Assembly: GCF_007741475.1 (NCBI RefSeq)
Contig: NZ_CP036261.1
Span: forward strand, 6,139,798 to 6,203,797
Origin: Rosistilla ulvae
GTDB taxonomy: Bacteria; Planctomycetota; Planctomycetia; Pirellulales; Pirellulaceae
Reading direction: 5' to 3'
DNA: 64,000 nucleotides
Shown: piece after piece, positions 17,596 through 24,979 of the stretch
Position numbering within the stretch: the first letter of the stretch is position 1
Layout: each line of letters opens with the position of its first letter
The notes under the pieces: generated by a model
Databases searched by the model: none
What the model was told of the DNA's origin: nothing
What the model saw: only the letters and a program-made list of their open reading frames with translations
Program-made: the position numbers and the translations under genes

Positions 17596-18045
17596 CTAAA
17601 CGGCGTTCTTGGTTTCGATCGAGACGATCTTGTCGACGCGGCGGGCGTGGCGGCCCCCTTCGAATTCGGTTCGCATCCATAACAGGATCAGATCGTCGAT
17701 GTTCCGATCACCGATCAGATCCCCTCCCAGACACAACACGTTCAGGTCGTTGTGTCGTCGCGACAGCTCCACCATCACCTCGTCATAACACGGTGCTGCG
17801 CGGACACCGGAGAACTTATTCGCAGTGATCGCCATCCCGATCCCCGTACCGCAGATCAGGATCCCACGATCAACATCCCCCTGGCTGACCTTTTGAGCAA
17901 CCACGCTGGCAAAGTCGGGGTAGTCGCTGGCGTCGTCGCAGTCGGCCCCTTCATCGAAGACGATGTGGCCGTTGGATTCGAGTGCCTGGATAATTCGAGC
18001 CTTGATGTGAACGCCTCGGTGGTCGCTCGCGATGCTTACTTTCAT
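17596..18045 (-). CDS. rpiB: Ribose-5-phosphate isomerase B
   Basis: A 149-residue enzyme of the RpiB/LacAB family, which interconverts ribose-5-phosphate and ribulose-5-phosphate. The start is M-K-V-S-I-A-S-D-H-R-G, the canonical N-terminus; the frame is open upstream but overlaps the previous gene. Motifs include D-Y-P-D-F-A, G-I-L-I-C-G-T-G-I-G-M-A-I-T-A-N-K and R-x-H-N-D-L-N-V-L-C-L-G-G. The active-site Cys lies in the C-G-T-G-I-G loop. Its ATG overlaps the stop of the TsaC-phosphatase gene by four bases. The order tsaC/Sua5, LMW phosphatase, rpiB matches ywlC-ywlE-ywlF of Bacillus. Confidence 0.93.
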   Translation of the reverse strand: MKVSIASDHRGVHIKARIIQALESNGHIVFDEGADCDDASDYPDFASVVAQKVSQGDVDRGILICGTGIGMAITANKFSGVRAAPCYDEVMVELSRRHNDLNVLCLGGDLIGDRNIDDLILLWMRTEFEGGRHARRVDKIVSIETKNAV

Positions 18046-19226
18046 GCTTTGTCTCCCTCTTCGCCCGATTCTGGGATCGCAAGCCACTCGGGCCCCATGC
18101 TCTCGACCCACTGTGCTAATTCGCGGTCTATTTGGTCGGCGCAAGCCTGGTAGATTTGCACAGGCGAACCGACGGGATCTGAAATATCGCCACCATCTCG
18201 GCGGACAGTAAAGACGCGGTCTTGGGCATTTGGCCACCGCTGCAAGATCGCGTTGCGATGCGAGCGGGTCATCGTCAGGATCAAATCAGCCGATCGAATC
18301 GTCTGTTCGCCAAACGGTTGGCTCTCGTGGCCAGAGATATCGAGCCCCCGTTCGCGCATCACGTCGATCGCTTGGGTGGCTGCCTGATCGCCGGGCATCG
18401 CCGCCAACCCGACCGAACTGACACTCGGAATGATCGCTCCGCTGGGGCTGTTGCCAAAACGTTCGTCGATCCGTTTTTTCAATAAGGCTTCGGCCATCGG
18501 GCTGCGACAGGTATTCCCCGTGCAGACTAACACGATCGACGGTCGTGCATATTGACGAATCGCTGCGGTTTCCACGACGCCCTCTCGTATGATTTTGAAT
18601 TGGTTTCCAACGGCCCGAACAACGGTCGACGGACCACCATATCGGGTGGGTCCATCATCGACAACTAGCGGCACATCGTCGCCGAATTGTTCCACCACAT
18701 CAACGCCTGTACTCGCCGCCCGAACACCGCTGCGGTTTGCACTGCAGATCACAATCGGCCCGGCGCAGTACTTTTGCAGTTGTTCAAACAACCGATGCGC
18801 GACGACGCGCACTCCAATATGTCCCGATTGGCTGACGACAAGTTCGCGGACCGTTTTGGGAAAACAGGAAACAGCGGACCGTTTCAAATCGCATGGCACG
18901 ACCAATGTAACAGGTCCTGGCCAGCAGCGACGAGCAAAGCGAATCGCCAGCGGCGAATCGTGGCACATGTAATCCAAGGCCTCATCAGCGCTTTTCACGG
19001 CGATCGCCAGCGAACATTGTGTCCCAGTCGCCGTTGCCGCATCGTCTCGCTTGCCTTTCAGCTGGCTCATCCGCTGCACCGCATCGGCACACAATACGCT
19101 CGCCGCCAAACCGTAAACAGTTTCGGTGGGCAACGCGATCACTTTTCCCTCGGCAAGCGACTGCACACCAAGGTAAACGATGTCACGTGGATCTTCCGCA
19201 CGCTGCAAATCAATAACCGTTGGCAT
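18042..19226 (-). CDS. Threonylcarbamoyl-AMP synthase (TsaC/Sua5) fused to YwlE-type phosphatase
   Basis: A 394-residue two-domain protein. Residues about 10-220 are YrdC/Sua5-like, making threonylcarbamoyl-AMP for tRNA t6A: P-T-E-T-V-Y-G-L-A (33-41), K-G-K-R, P-G-P-V-T-L-V-V, S-A-N-R-S-G and G-P-S-T-V-V. The region after K-G-K-R carries an odd A-T-A-T-G-T-Q insert where the family usually has a short K-P-L strand. Residues about 228-375 are a low-molecular-weight phosphatase with loop C-T-G-N-T-C-R-S (C235-S242) and D-P-V-G-S as the general-acid region. T239 sits where YwlE has Thr11, the residue reported to select phospho-arginine over phospho-tyrosine. The fusion joins two activities encoded separately in Bacillus (ywlC, ywlE). 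Confidence 0.9.
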   Translation of the reverse strand: MPTVIDLQRAEDPRDIVYLGVQSLAEGKVIALPTETVYGLAASVLCADAVQRMSQLKGKRDDAATATGTQCSLAIAVKSADEALDYMCHDSPLAIRFARRCWPGPVTLVVPCDLKRSAVSCFPKTVRELVVSQSGHIGVRVVAHRLFEQLQKYCAGPIVICSANRSGVRAASTGVDVVEQFGDDVPLVVDDGPTRYGGPSTVVRAVGNQFKIIREGVVETAAIRQYARPSIVLVCTGNTCRSPMAEALLKKRIDERFGNSPSGAIIPSVSSVGLAAMPGDQAATQAIDVMRERGLDISGHESQPFGEQTIRSADLILTMTRSHRNAILQRWPNAQDRVFTVRRDGGDISDPVGSPVQIYQACADQIDRELAQWVESMGPEWLAIPESGEEGDKA

Positions 19227-19411
19227 GAATTCGCGGCGATCCTGTGATTGGGCGATGGAGAAATGGAATAGCGTATTATATGTTGAAGCCTAAAGTCGCT
19301 ACAACCGCAGCAATGGGGTGTCCGGCGCGATATCCCAACGCGGGGGTGCTTTTCGCGGCAAATCCTTGCACATTCCATCTGCCTGGGGTGGGGCACCGCC
19401 ATCGGAAAACT

Positions 19412-20449
19412 ATGCAAAACCGACCTCGCCCCCTGTCAAAGCGAACCTCCCTGCCCCTGCCTGGGCTTAACAGTCGACAAACGCCCGCCCCCCTGGACCG
19501 ACGGAAATTCATCCGACATCTGGCGGGATTGTCGGCAGCGGCGGTCGCGGTTGCCTCGCCCGGGTGCATCGCCCCTCAAGGGACCACCGGGACGGTCGAC
19601 CTGGTCTGGGGCCGTCGCGGGCTTTCCGAGGGTCGCTTTCAAAAACCGCGTGCGATCGCGATCGATGCCGATGATCAGCTGTATATCGTCGATACCACGG
19701 GGCGCATCCAGATCTTCTCTGCCGACGGCGAATACCTCCGCGGCTGGAAAACTCCCGACGCCGCCAACGGTCGTCCGACGGGACTGGAGATCGACAACGC
19801 GTCGCAGCGGTTATTGGTCGCCGATACGCATTACTTCCAACTGCTCTCGTATTCCCTCGACGGCCGCCTGATGGAATCGGAAACCCTCGGCGGAACGCAA
19901 GGGACCGGCGGAGGCGAGTTTTCGTTTATCACCGACGCGGTCCGCGATTCGGCGGGCAATTATTACACCGGTGAATACAGCGACATCGATCGAATTCAAA
20001 AGTTCTCGCCGACGGGGGAGTTTCTGATGCAGTGGGGCTCCACCGGGACAGAACCGGGGCAATTCGTCCGGCCGCAAAGCTTGGCGATCGATCGCCATGA
20101 CCACATCTGGGTCGCCGATTCATGCAACCATCGGATCCAGGTTTTTGATGCCAACGGTCCCCAGGCGAAGCTGGTCCGGACCTGGGGCGAATTTGGGCAT
20201 CAGCCGGGACAACTCTACTACCCCTATGGAATAACACTATCCGCCGAAGAGGATTGCATCTACGTCTGCGAATACGGCAACGATCGAATCCAAAAATTCG
20301 ATCGCGAGGGACGATCGCTAGCGGTTTGGGGGCGTTCGGGGCACGCCGCGGGTGAATTATTTCAGCCCTGGGGCGTCGTCCGCGATTCACGAGGCCGGTT
20401 GCATGTGCTCGATTCCAACAACCATCGCGTGCAACGCGTGTGGCTGTAG
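19412..20449 (+). CDS. Exported NHL-repeat beta-propeller protein (Tat/lipoprotein signal)
   Basis: A 345-residue protein. The chosen ATG precedes D-R-R-K-F-I-R-H-L, a twin-arginine motif, followed by an Ala-rich core and S-P-G-C, a plausible lipobox. The upstream in-frame part lacks coding character. From about residue 65 to the end there are roughly six repeats of the form F-x-x-P-x-x-I-A-I-D-x-x-x-x-I-Y-I-V-D-x-x-x-x-R-I-Q, typical of NHL propellers. It probably works outside the membrane as a binding or scaffold protein; no enzymatic residues are evident. The divergent TsaC gene starts 185 bases upstream. Confidence 0.8.
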   Translation: MQNRPRPLSKRTSLPLPGLNSRQTPAPLDRRKFIRHLAGLSAAAVAVASPGCIAPQGTTGTVDLVWGRRGLSEGRFQKPRAIAIDADDQLYIVDTTGRIQIFSADGEYLRGWKTPDAANGRPTGLEIDNASQRLLVADTHYFQLLSYSLDGRLMESETLGGTQGTGGGEFSFITDAVRDSAGNYYTGEYSDIDRIQKFSPTGEFLMQWGSTGTEPGQFVRPQSLAIDRHDHIWVADSCNHRIQVFDANGPQAKLVRTWGEFGHQPGQLYYPYGITLSAEEDCIYVCEYGNDRIQKFDREGRSLAVWGRSGHAAGELFQPWGVVRDSRGRLHVLDSNNHRVQRVWL

Positions 20450-20570
20450 CGTTGGGGCGAAGTGCAGGATAAACAGCGCTTCCATTCTCGATGATTCCAG
20501 CGAATCCAAAATCAGAACGCTCCCGGTTCTCGGCGTCAGGGCAAATCACTGTTTGAGCTTAGGCGTTATT

Positions 20571-20629
20571 GGCAACCCGACGCGCAAGCGGGGCACCGCG
20601 TGAATTCCTTGCTTACGCGTCGGGTTACC
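20571..20629. repeat. REP-like inverted repeat
   Basis: GGCAACCCGACGCGCAAGC at 20571-20589 is repeated inverted, with two mismatches, as GCTTACGCGTCGGGTTACC at 20611-20629, with a 21-base spacer. It lies in the 331-base gap (20450-20780) between the NHL gene and the cytochrome gene, and nothing else was found there. The arm is of a type I associate with interspersed planctomycete repeats. Confidence 0.6.
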
Positions 20630-20780
20630 ATTTCCTCTGGCGCTCCAGTTTGAAAAAGCAAGTTGCCCCGGTTCTCGGTGTGCGATGGCAAACCACGACG
20701 CGATGAAGTCGCTACAATGGCGGCCTAAACGACACCTAAAGAGCTCGCCCCCCGACAACCACGCAACGCGAACGTATCCC

Positions 20781-23243
20781 ATGCGCCATAGTAGTTTGTA
20801 CCTGCCGCTGCTGTTGATTCTCTGCTCCACCACGCTTCGGATGCCTCAAGCGTTGGCCGCCGAAACTCTGGCTCGGCCATTTATCGCTGGCTTCGAACGC
20901 TTCGGTCTTCACGAAGAAATCGATGAAGAATTGGCCGGCGGCCTGTTGATCAGCGAGTTGAGCTGTGCTGCCTGTCACGCGACCGACAATCCTCTGTGGT
21001 CCCCCAAAGGAGGTCCGCGATTGGACGCTGCCGGTTCGCGATTGCAACGAGACTATCTATCCCGTTACTTGAGCAATCCGAATGGGACCAAGCCGGGCAC
21101 AACGATGCCCGATGTTCTGGCAACCCTCCCCGAAGCTCAGCGTCCCATGGCGGTCGACGCATTGGTCGCCTATTTAAGTTCGCTGCAACAGGCGTTTCCG
21201 GAGATCAAAGGGACGGGGGCGAATCCGGTCCCCTACCGTTTCTGGGAACATGGTGACGCGGAGAATGGTAAGCAGCTGTACCACAAAGTCGGCTGCGTCG
21301 CCTGCCACGAAGCGGATCCCGATTTCGAAACGACCGAGACCAAACCGTCGCCGCTCGATGCGATGCTGGAACAACTGGCCCCCGAGGAACTGGAGGATCT
21401 CGGTTTGTCGGCAGCCGCCCGACGCGTCCCCTCGGTCCCGCATGGCGACCTGGCGGGGAAGTACACCCCGATCTCGCTGACTCACTTTCTCTTAAATCCC
21501 GAAGCCGCCCGTCCCGCGGGGCGGATGCCGAAGATGAAACTGTTGGTCGTTGAAGCGGCCGACATCGCAGCCTATCTGTTGGCCGACCAAGCGCTACAGC
21601 CGTCGGCGGAATCGAGTACTGCCAATGCGGATCAGCCGTTGATCGATCAAGGACGCCAGTTATTCGTCTCGCTGGGCTGTGCGAACTGCCACAGCGTCGG
21701 CGGCGTCAAGCCATCCGTTGCGGCCACCCCAATGGCCAATCTTGTCAGCCGGACCGCCGAGGGATGCCTCTCGAAAACCGACCGACAGTCGCCCCGGTTC
21801 GGAATCGACACAACTCAAATCGACGCCATCACAACGGCGATCTCGGCCCTCTCCGACGCCCAACCGGCCACCGCGGAATCTCAGCTGATGACGACGATGC
21901 TGCAAATGAACTGTTACGCCTGCCACCAACGCGATGACCTGGGGGGCGTCGGCCGTTATCGCAAAGCCTATTTCGAGACGGTGGGGCATGTCGATCTTGG
22001 CGACGAGGGGCGTCTGCCGCCACAACTTTCCAACGTCGGCCGCAAACTGCATACGACCTGGATGACGAAAGTTCTGCAGGGGAACGGCGCCGACCTTCGT
22101 CCGCACATGCAAATCCGGATGCCAACGTTTCCTAGCGGTGTGGCGAAATCGCTAGTTCCGTTGTTGAAAAATGTCGACAGCGCGTCGTCGGAACTCACCA
22201 CTCGTTCGGCCGATCAGGTATTTGGAAAAACAAAAGTATCTGAAAAAGATCTAGCCGAGGCGGGGCGGCAATTGATGGACGTCGGCTGCGTGCAGTGCCA
22301 TCAATTTGCGAGCGACACCCTGCCGGGAATCGTGGGCATCGATCTCAACGGGATTACCGGGCGCATTCGGCCTCAGTGGTTTCACGATTTCCTGCTAAAT
22401 CCAGGCAGTTTGAAAAAACAGACGCGGATGCCGACGTTCTTTCCCGACGGAGTCAGCACCAATCCAGAGATTCTTGACGGAGATCCCGAACGTCAGATCG
22501 CAGCGATCTGGACCTATCTGTCCAATATTCCCAAGCATGGTCTCCCCGAAAAGATCAAAGAAGCTCGAGCCCAGGATTATGAACTGTCTCCGGTCGAGCG
22601 ACCGATTGTGCTGCGAACGTTCATGCCCAAAGCGGGGCAACACGCGATCGCTGTCGGTTTCCCCGGAGGTCTAAATTATGCGTTTGACGCTGAAAAAATC
22701 AGGCCCGCTCTCCTCTGGCGAGGCCGATTCCTGGACGCCCAGGGAACCTGGTTCGTCCGCTCGGCTCCTCCCGCAGCCCCCTTGGGCGATGCGGTCGTCG
22801 AACTGCCCGACGGGCCGCTGTTGGCAGAACTCCAAGATCTGAAGCAGTCCTGGCCGACGCTCGACGACGACGCGACAAACATCCGGTTCGGCGGGTACCG
22901 GTTGGATTCGCAGGGCGTGCCTAGCATGCTGTACGAGTGGAATTCGATCGCGGTGGAGGATCGCATCGCCCCAGAGGGCCCAGGACAGCTTAAACGGACG
23001 ATTCGCTTGACGCGTAAAGCGGCCGAGCCCGCCGCTGCCGACACGCTCTGGGCGCGAGTCAACCTAGGAAAAACGTTGACCAAAACGAAGCAGGGCGGTT
23101 TCTTGAACGATCGGGGACTGGAGGTCCAAACCAGCGAACCCCTCCGCTCCGGGACTCAACTGCGATCCTGGAAGGAGCAGCAGGAATACCTGGTACCAAT
23201 CGCCGCGGAGACTCAGGAATTGGAACTGTGGTATCGATGGTAA
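20781..23243 (+). CDS. Secreted multi-haem cytochrome c
   Basis: An 820-residue exported protein. The chosen ATG opens a signal peptide (M-R-H-S-S-L-Y-L-P-L-L-L, cleavage near A-L-A-A-E, about residue 28). Five C-X-X-C-H haem sites are visible: CAACH (about 61), CVACH (about 172), CANCH (about 300), CYACH (about 377) and CVQCH (about 503). They are spread over several cytochrome-c-like modules, with G-R-M-P/T-R-M-P segments that could give axial Met ligands. The last 250 residues are a haem-free beta-rich domain. It likely carries electrons in the periplasm-like space; the redox partner is unknown. No dehydrogenase gene is adjacent. Confidence 0.85.
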   Translation: MRHSSLYLPLLLILCSTTLRMPQALAAETLARPFIAGFERFGLHEEIDEELAGGLLISELSCAACHATDNPLWSPKGGPRLDAAGSRLQRDYLSRYLSNPNGTKPGTTMPDVLATLPEAQRPMAVDALVAYLSSLQQAFPEIKGTGANPVPYRFWEHGDAENGKQLYHKVGCVACHEADPDFETTETKPSPLDAMLEQLAPEELEDLGLSAAARRVPSVPHGDLAGKYTPISLTHFLLNPEAARPAGRMPKMKLLVVEAADIAAYLLADQALQPSAESSTANADQPLIDQGRQLFVSLGCANCHSVGGVKPSVAATPMANLVSRTAEGCLSKTDRQSPRFGIDTTQIDAITTAISALSDAQPATAESQLMTTMLQMNCYACHQRDDLGGVGRYRKAYFETVGHVDLGDEGRLPPQLSNVGRKLHTTWMTKVLQGNGADLRPHMQIRMPTFPSGVAKSLVPLLKNVDSASSELTTRSADQVFGKTKVSEKDLAEAGRQLMDVGCVQCHQFASDTLPGIVGIDLNGITGRIRPQWFHDFLLNPGSLKKQTRMPTFFPDGVSTNPEILDGDPERQIAAIWTYLSNIPKHGLPEKIKEARAQDYELSPVERPIVLRTFMPKAGQHAIAVGFPGGLNYAFDAEKIRPALLWRGRFLDAQGTWFVRSAPPAAPLGDAVVELPDGPLLAELQDLKQSWPTLDDDATNIRFGGYRLDSQGVPSMLYEWNSIAVEDRIAPEGPGQLKRTIRLTRKAAEPAAADTLWARVNLGKTLTKTKQGGFLNDRGLEVQTSEPLRSGTQLRSWKEQQEYLVPIAAETQELELWYRW

Positions 23244-23587
23244 CGGCCATCCGCCGAGCCGGAGAATCTGTACCATTCGACCCCAGCTGTTCAATTCTGC
23301 AACGCGGCTGCAAAGTGCTGCGATTCCCCAATGCTGGAAATCTGGCCAGCATGGGCAAGCTGAGCATGCCCGTAGGTCGAGAATGGGCGATCGGATCGCG
23401 TTCCTTGAGAGATTGGCACAGATTCTGCTTTATCGGAGCCAGTGATGCGACTATTCTGGGAGACGAGGGCACATCGTGCCGGCTCCCCGCCGAAGTGGCC
23501 GAGCCGCGAACGCGTGTGTGACTTAGAGGGCTTCTTGTCCCACCGCGATTCCGCTGGGTGAGGAACATGAGACAACAAGGAAATTCA
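23244..23587. other. Intergenic region upstream of the Gly/Met-repeat protein
   Basis: A 344-base spacer between co-directional genes. No credible gene, RNA or strong hairpin was seen. AAGGAA just before 23588 is the SD of the next gene. Confidence 0.45.
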
Positions 23588-24445
23588 ATGAGCGTACGAA
23601 CAGCCTTTCATTCAACGATCTCTTCCACTGCAGTATTTGGTTTGCTGATCTGTGGCCTGCAACCAGTGATGGGCGTCGAGCGACGCGATGCTGGCGACGA
23701 CAACGTTCGTCAGGTCGAATTGTTTGAAGCGATGAAAAACGGCGACATTGAAGTCAAATTCGTGCCTCGCGATGCAGCGCGTGCAAATTTGATGGTTGAA
23801 AATAAGACGAAACAACCGTTGCACATCCAAATGCCCGATGCATTTGCTGCCGTGCCGATCCAAGCTCAATTTGGCGGCGGAATGGGCGGAATGGGCGGTG
23901 GCGGAATGGGTGGCATGGGCGGCGGCGGAATGGGCGGCATGGGCGGCGGCGGAATGGCTCAAGGCATGGGCGGCGGCATGGGTGGCATGGGCGGCGGCGG
24001 CATGGGTGGCATGGGCGGCATGGGTGGCGGCGGCATGGGTGGCGGCGGTGGATTCATGCGGATCGCTGCGGAAAAGCGACACAAAGTTGCCTTGACCACC
24101 GTCTGCTTGGAACACGGCAAGCCCGATCCCAATCCCAAGATCCCTTACACGATCATTCCTATCGAACAATTCACCAAAGATCCTCACGTCATCGAACTGT
24201 GCACCCACTTGGGCTACGGACGCGTTCCACAAAACACAGCTCAAGCTGCGGCGTGGCACATGATGGACAAGCTCTCCTGGCAAGAACTGGCGCTCAAGAA
24301 TCGCAGCGAATCGGCTTACACCGGCAACACGCCCTTCTTCAACATCGGCGAATTGCGTGCGGCCATGGCTTTGGTCAACTACGTCTCCAAGGACGCTCCA
24401 ATCGCTCAAGTTTCGCTTGCCGACGACTACACCTCGGCCGATTGA
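23588..24445 (+). CDS. Secreted protein with Gly/Met-rich tandem repeat
   Basis: A 285-residue protein. The ATG has AAGGAA about 6 bases upstream and opens a signal peptide (hydrophobic A-V-F-G-L-L-I-C-G-L, cleavage near M-G-V-E). Residues about 35-95 are a compact domain ending P-I-Q-A-Q-F. Residues about 96-155 are a low-complexity block of G-G-M-G-G-M-G-G-G-G units, encoded by near-identical GGCATGGGCGGC repeats. Residues 156-285 form a C-terminal domain that includes A-W-H-M-M-D-K-L-S-W-Q-E-L. The Gly/Met block could be a flexible linker or a soft-metal (copper) binder; neither is shown. No family name can be given with confidence. Confidence 0.75.
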   Translation: MSVRTAFHSTISSTAVFGLLICGLQPVMGVERRDAGDDNVRQVELFEAMKNGDIEVKFVPRDAARANLMVENKTKQPLHIQMPDAFAAVPIQAQFGGGMGGMGGGGMGGMGGGGMGGMGGGGMAQGMGGGMGGMGGGGMGGMGGMGGGGMGGGGGFMRIAAEKRHKVALTTVCLEHGKPDPNPKIPYTIIPIEQFTKDPHVIELCTHLGYGRVPQNTAQAAAWHMMDKLSWQELALKNRSESAYTGNTPFFNIGELRAAMALVNYVSKDAPIAQVSLADDYTSAD

Positions 24446-24979
24446 TCGAAACTGACAACAAGGGTGGAAAACGAGCCCTCCACGTCACGATTGTGCAAAT
24501 TCCCCAGCGATTTGCCCCCATGATCCCGTTTCGCGTTGTAGATTTTTAATGTTATCACAACGTGGCGGGATCAATTCATTTCCTGTTGCATTTCACCGCT
24601 GTTGAGATAACGCTGGGGCAAATCTTTATCCGACACGAGATGGGGCACATCTACCATTGTCGGTAAGCAACCAATCCGTAGCGATGCGGAAGCTTGGTTT
24701 GCCCTGCGACCCAATAACATCCTTTGGATCGGACAGGCGTTGAATGGTTCGTATGTTTTTGTAGGTGGGGCACCACATTCATTTGTGGAACTTGCAGAAG
24801 CGCTCAATACGATCGTTCTTCCCACCAGAGCGGCTCAGGTTTCATAAAGGTCTTCGCGCAATCTCTCGGGGCAGCGCATTCGACCGGGGCACGAAACCTG
24901 GGCCGTTTTTTTCTACTGTCCCGGCGATTAAGGCCCCCGATGTAAAAACGCGTCGGCGATCCCAACAACCGCATTTCGG
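24446..24979. other. Intergenic region between convergent genes
   Basis: A 534-base gap between the convergent Gly/Met-repeat gene and the DUF4838 gene. Small open frames here have no SD or domain support. A weak hairpin (GTGGA/TCCAC) near 24464-24484 could terminate the plus-strand gene. Nothing else was recognised. Confidence 0.45.

Noticed and set aside
24571-24825. 84-codon open frame on the minus strand
   Set aside because: No SD, domain or neighbour context; overlapping frames exist on the other strand.
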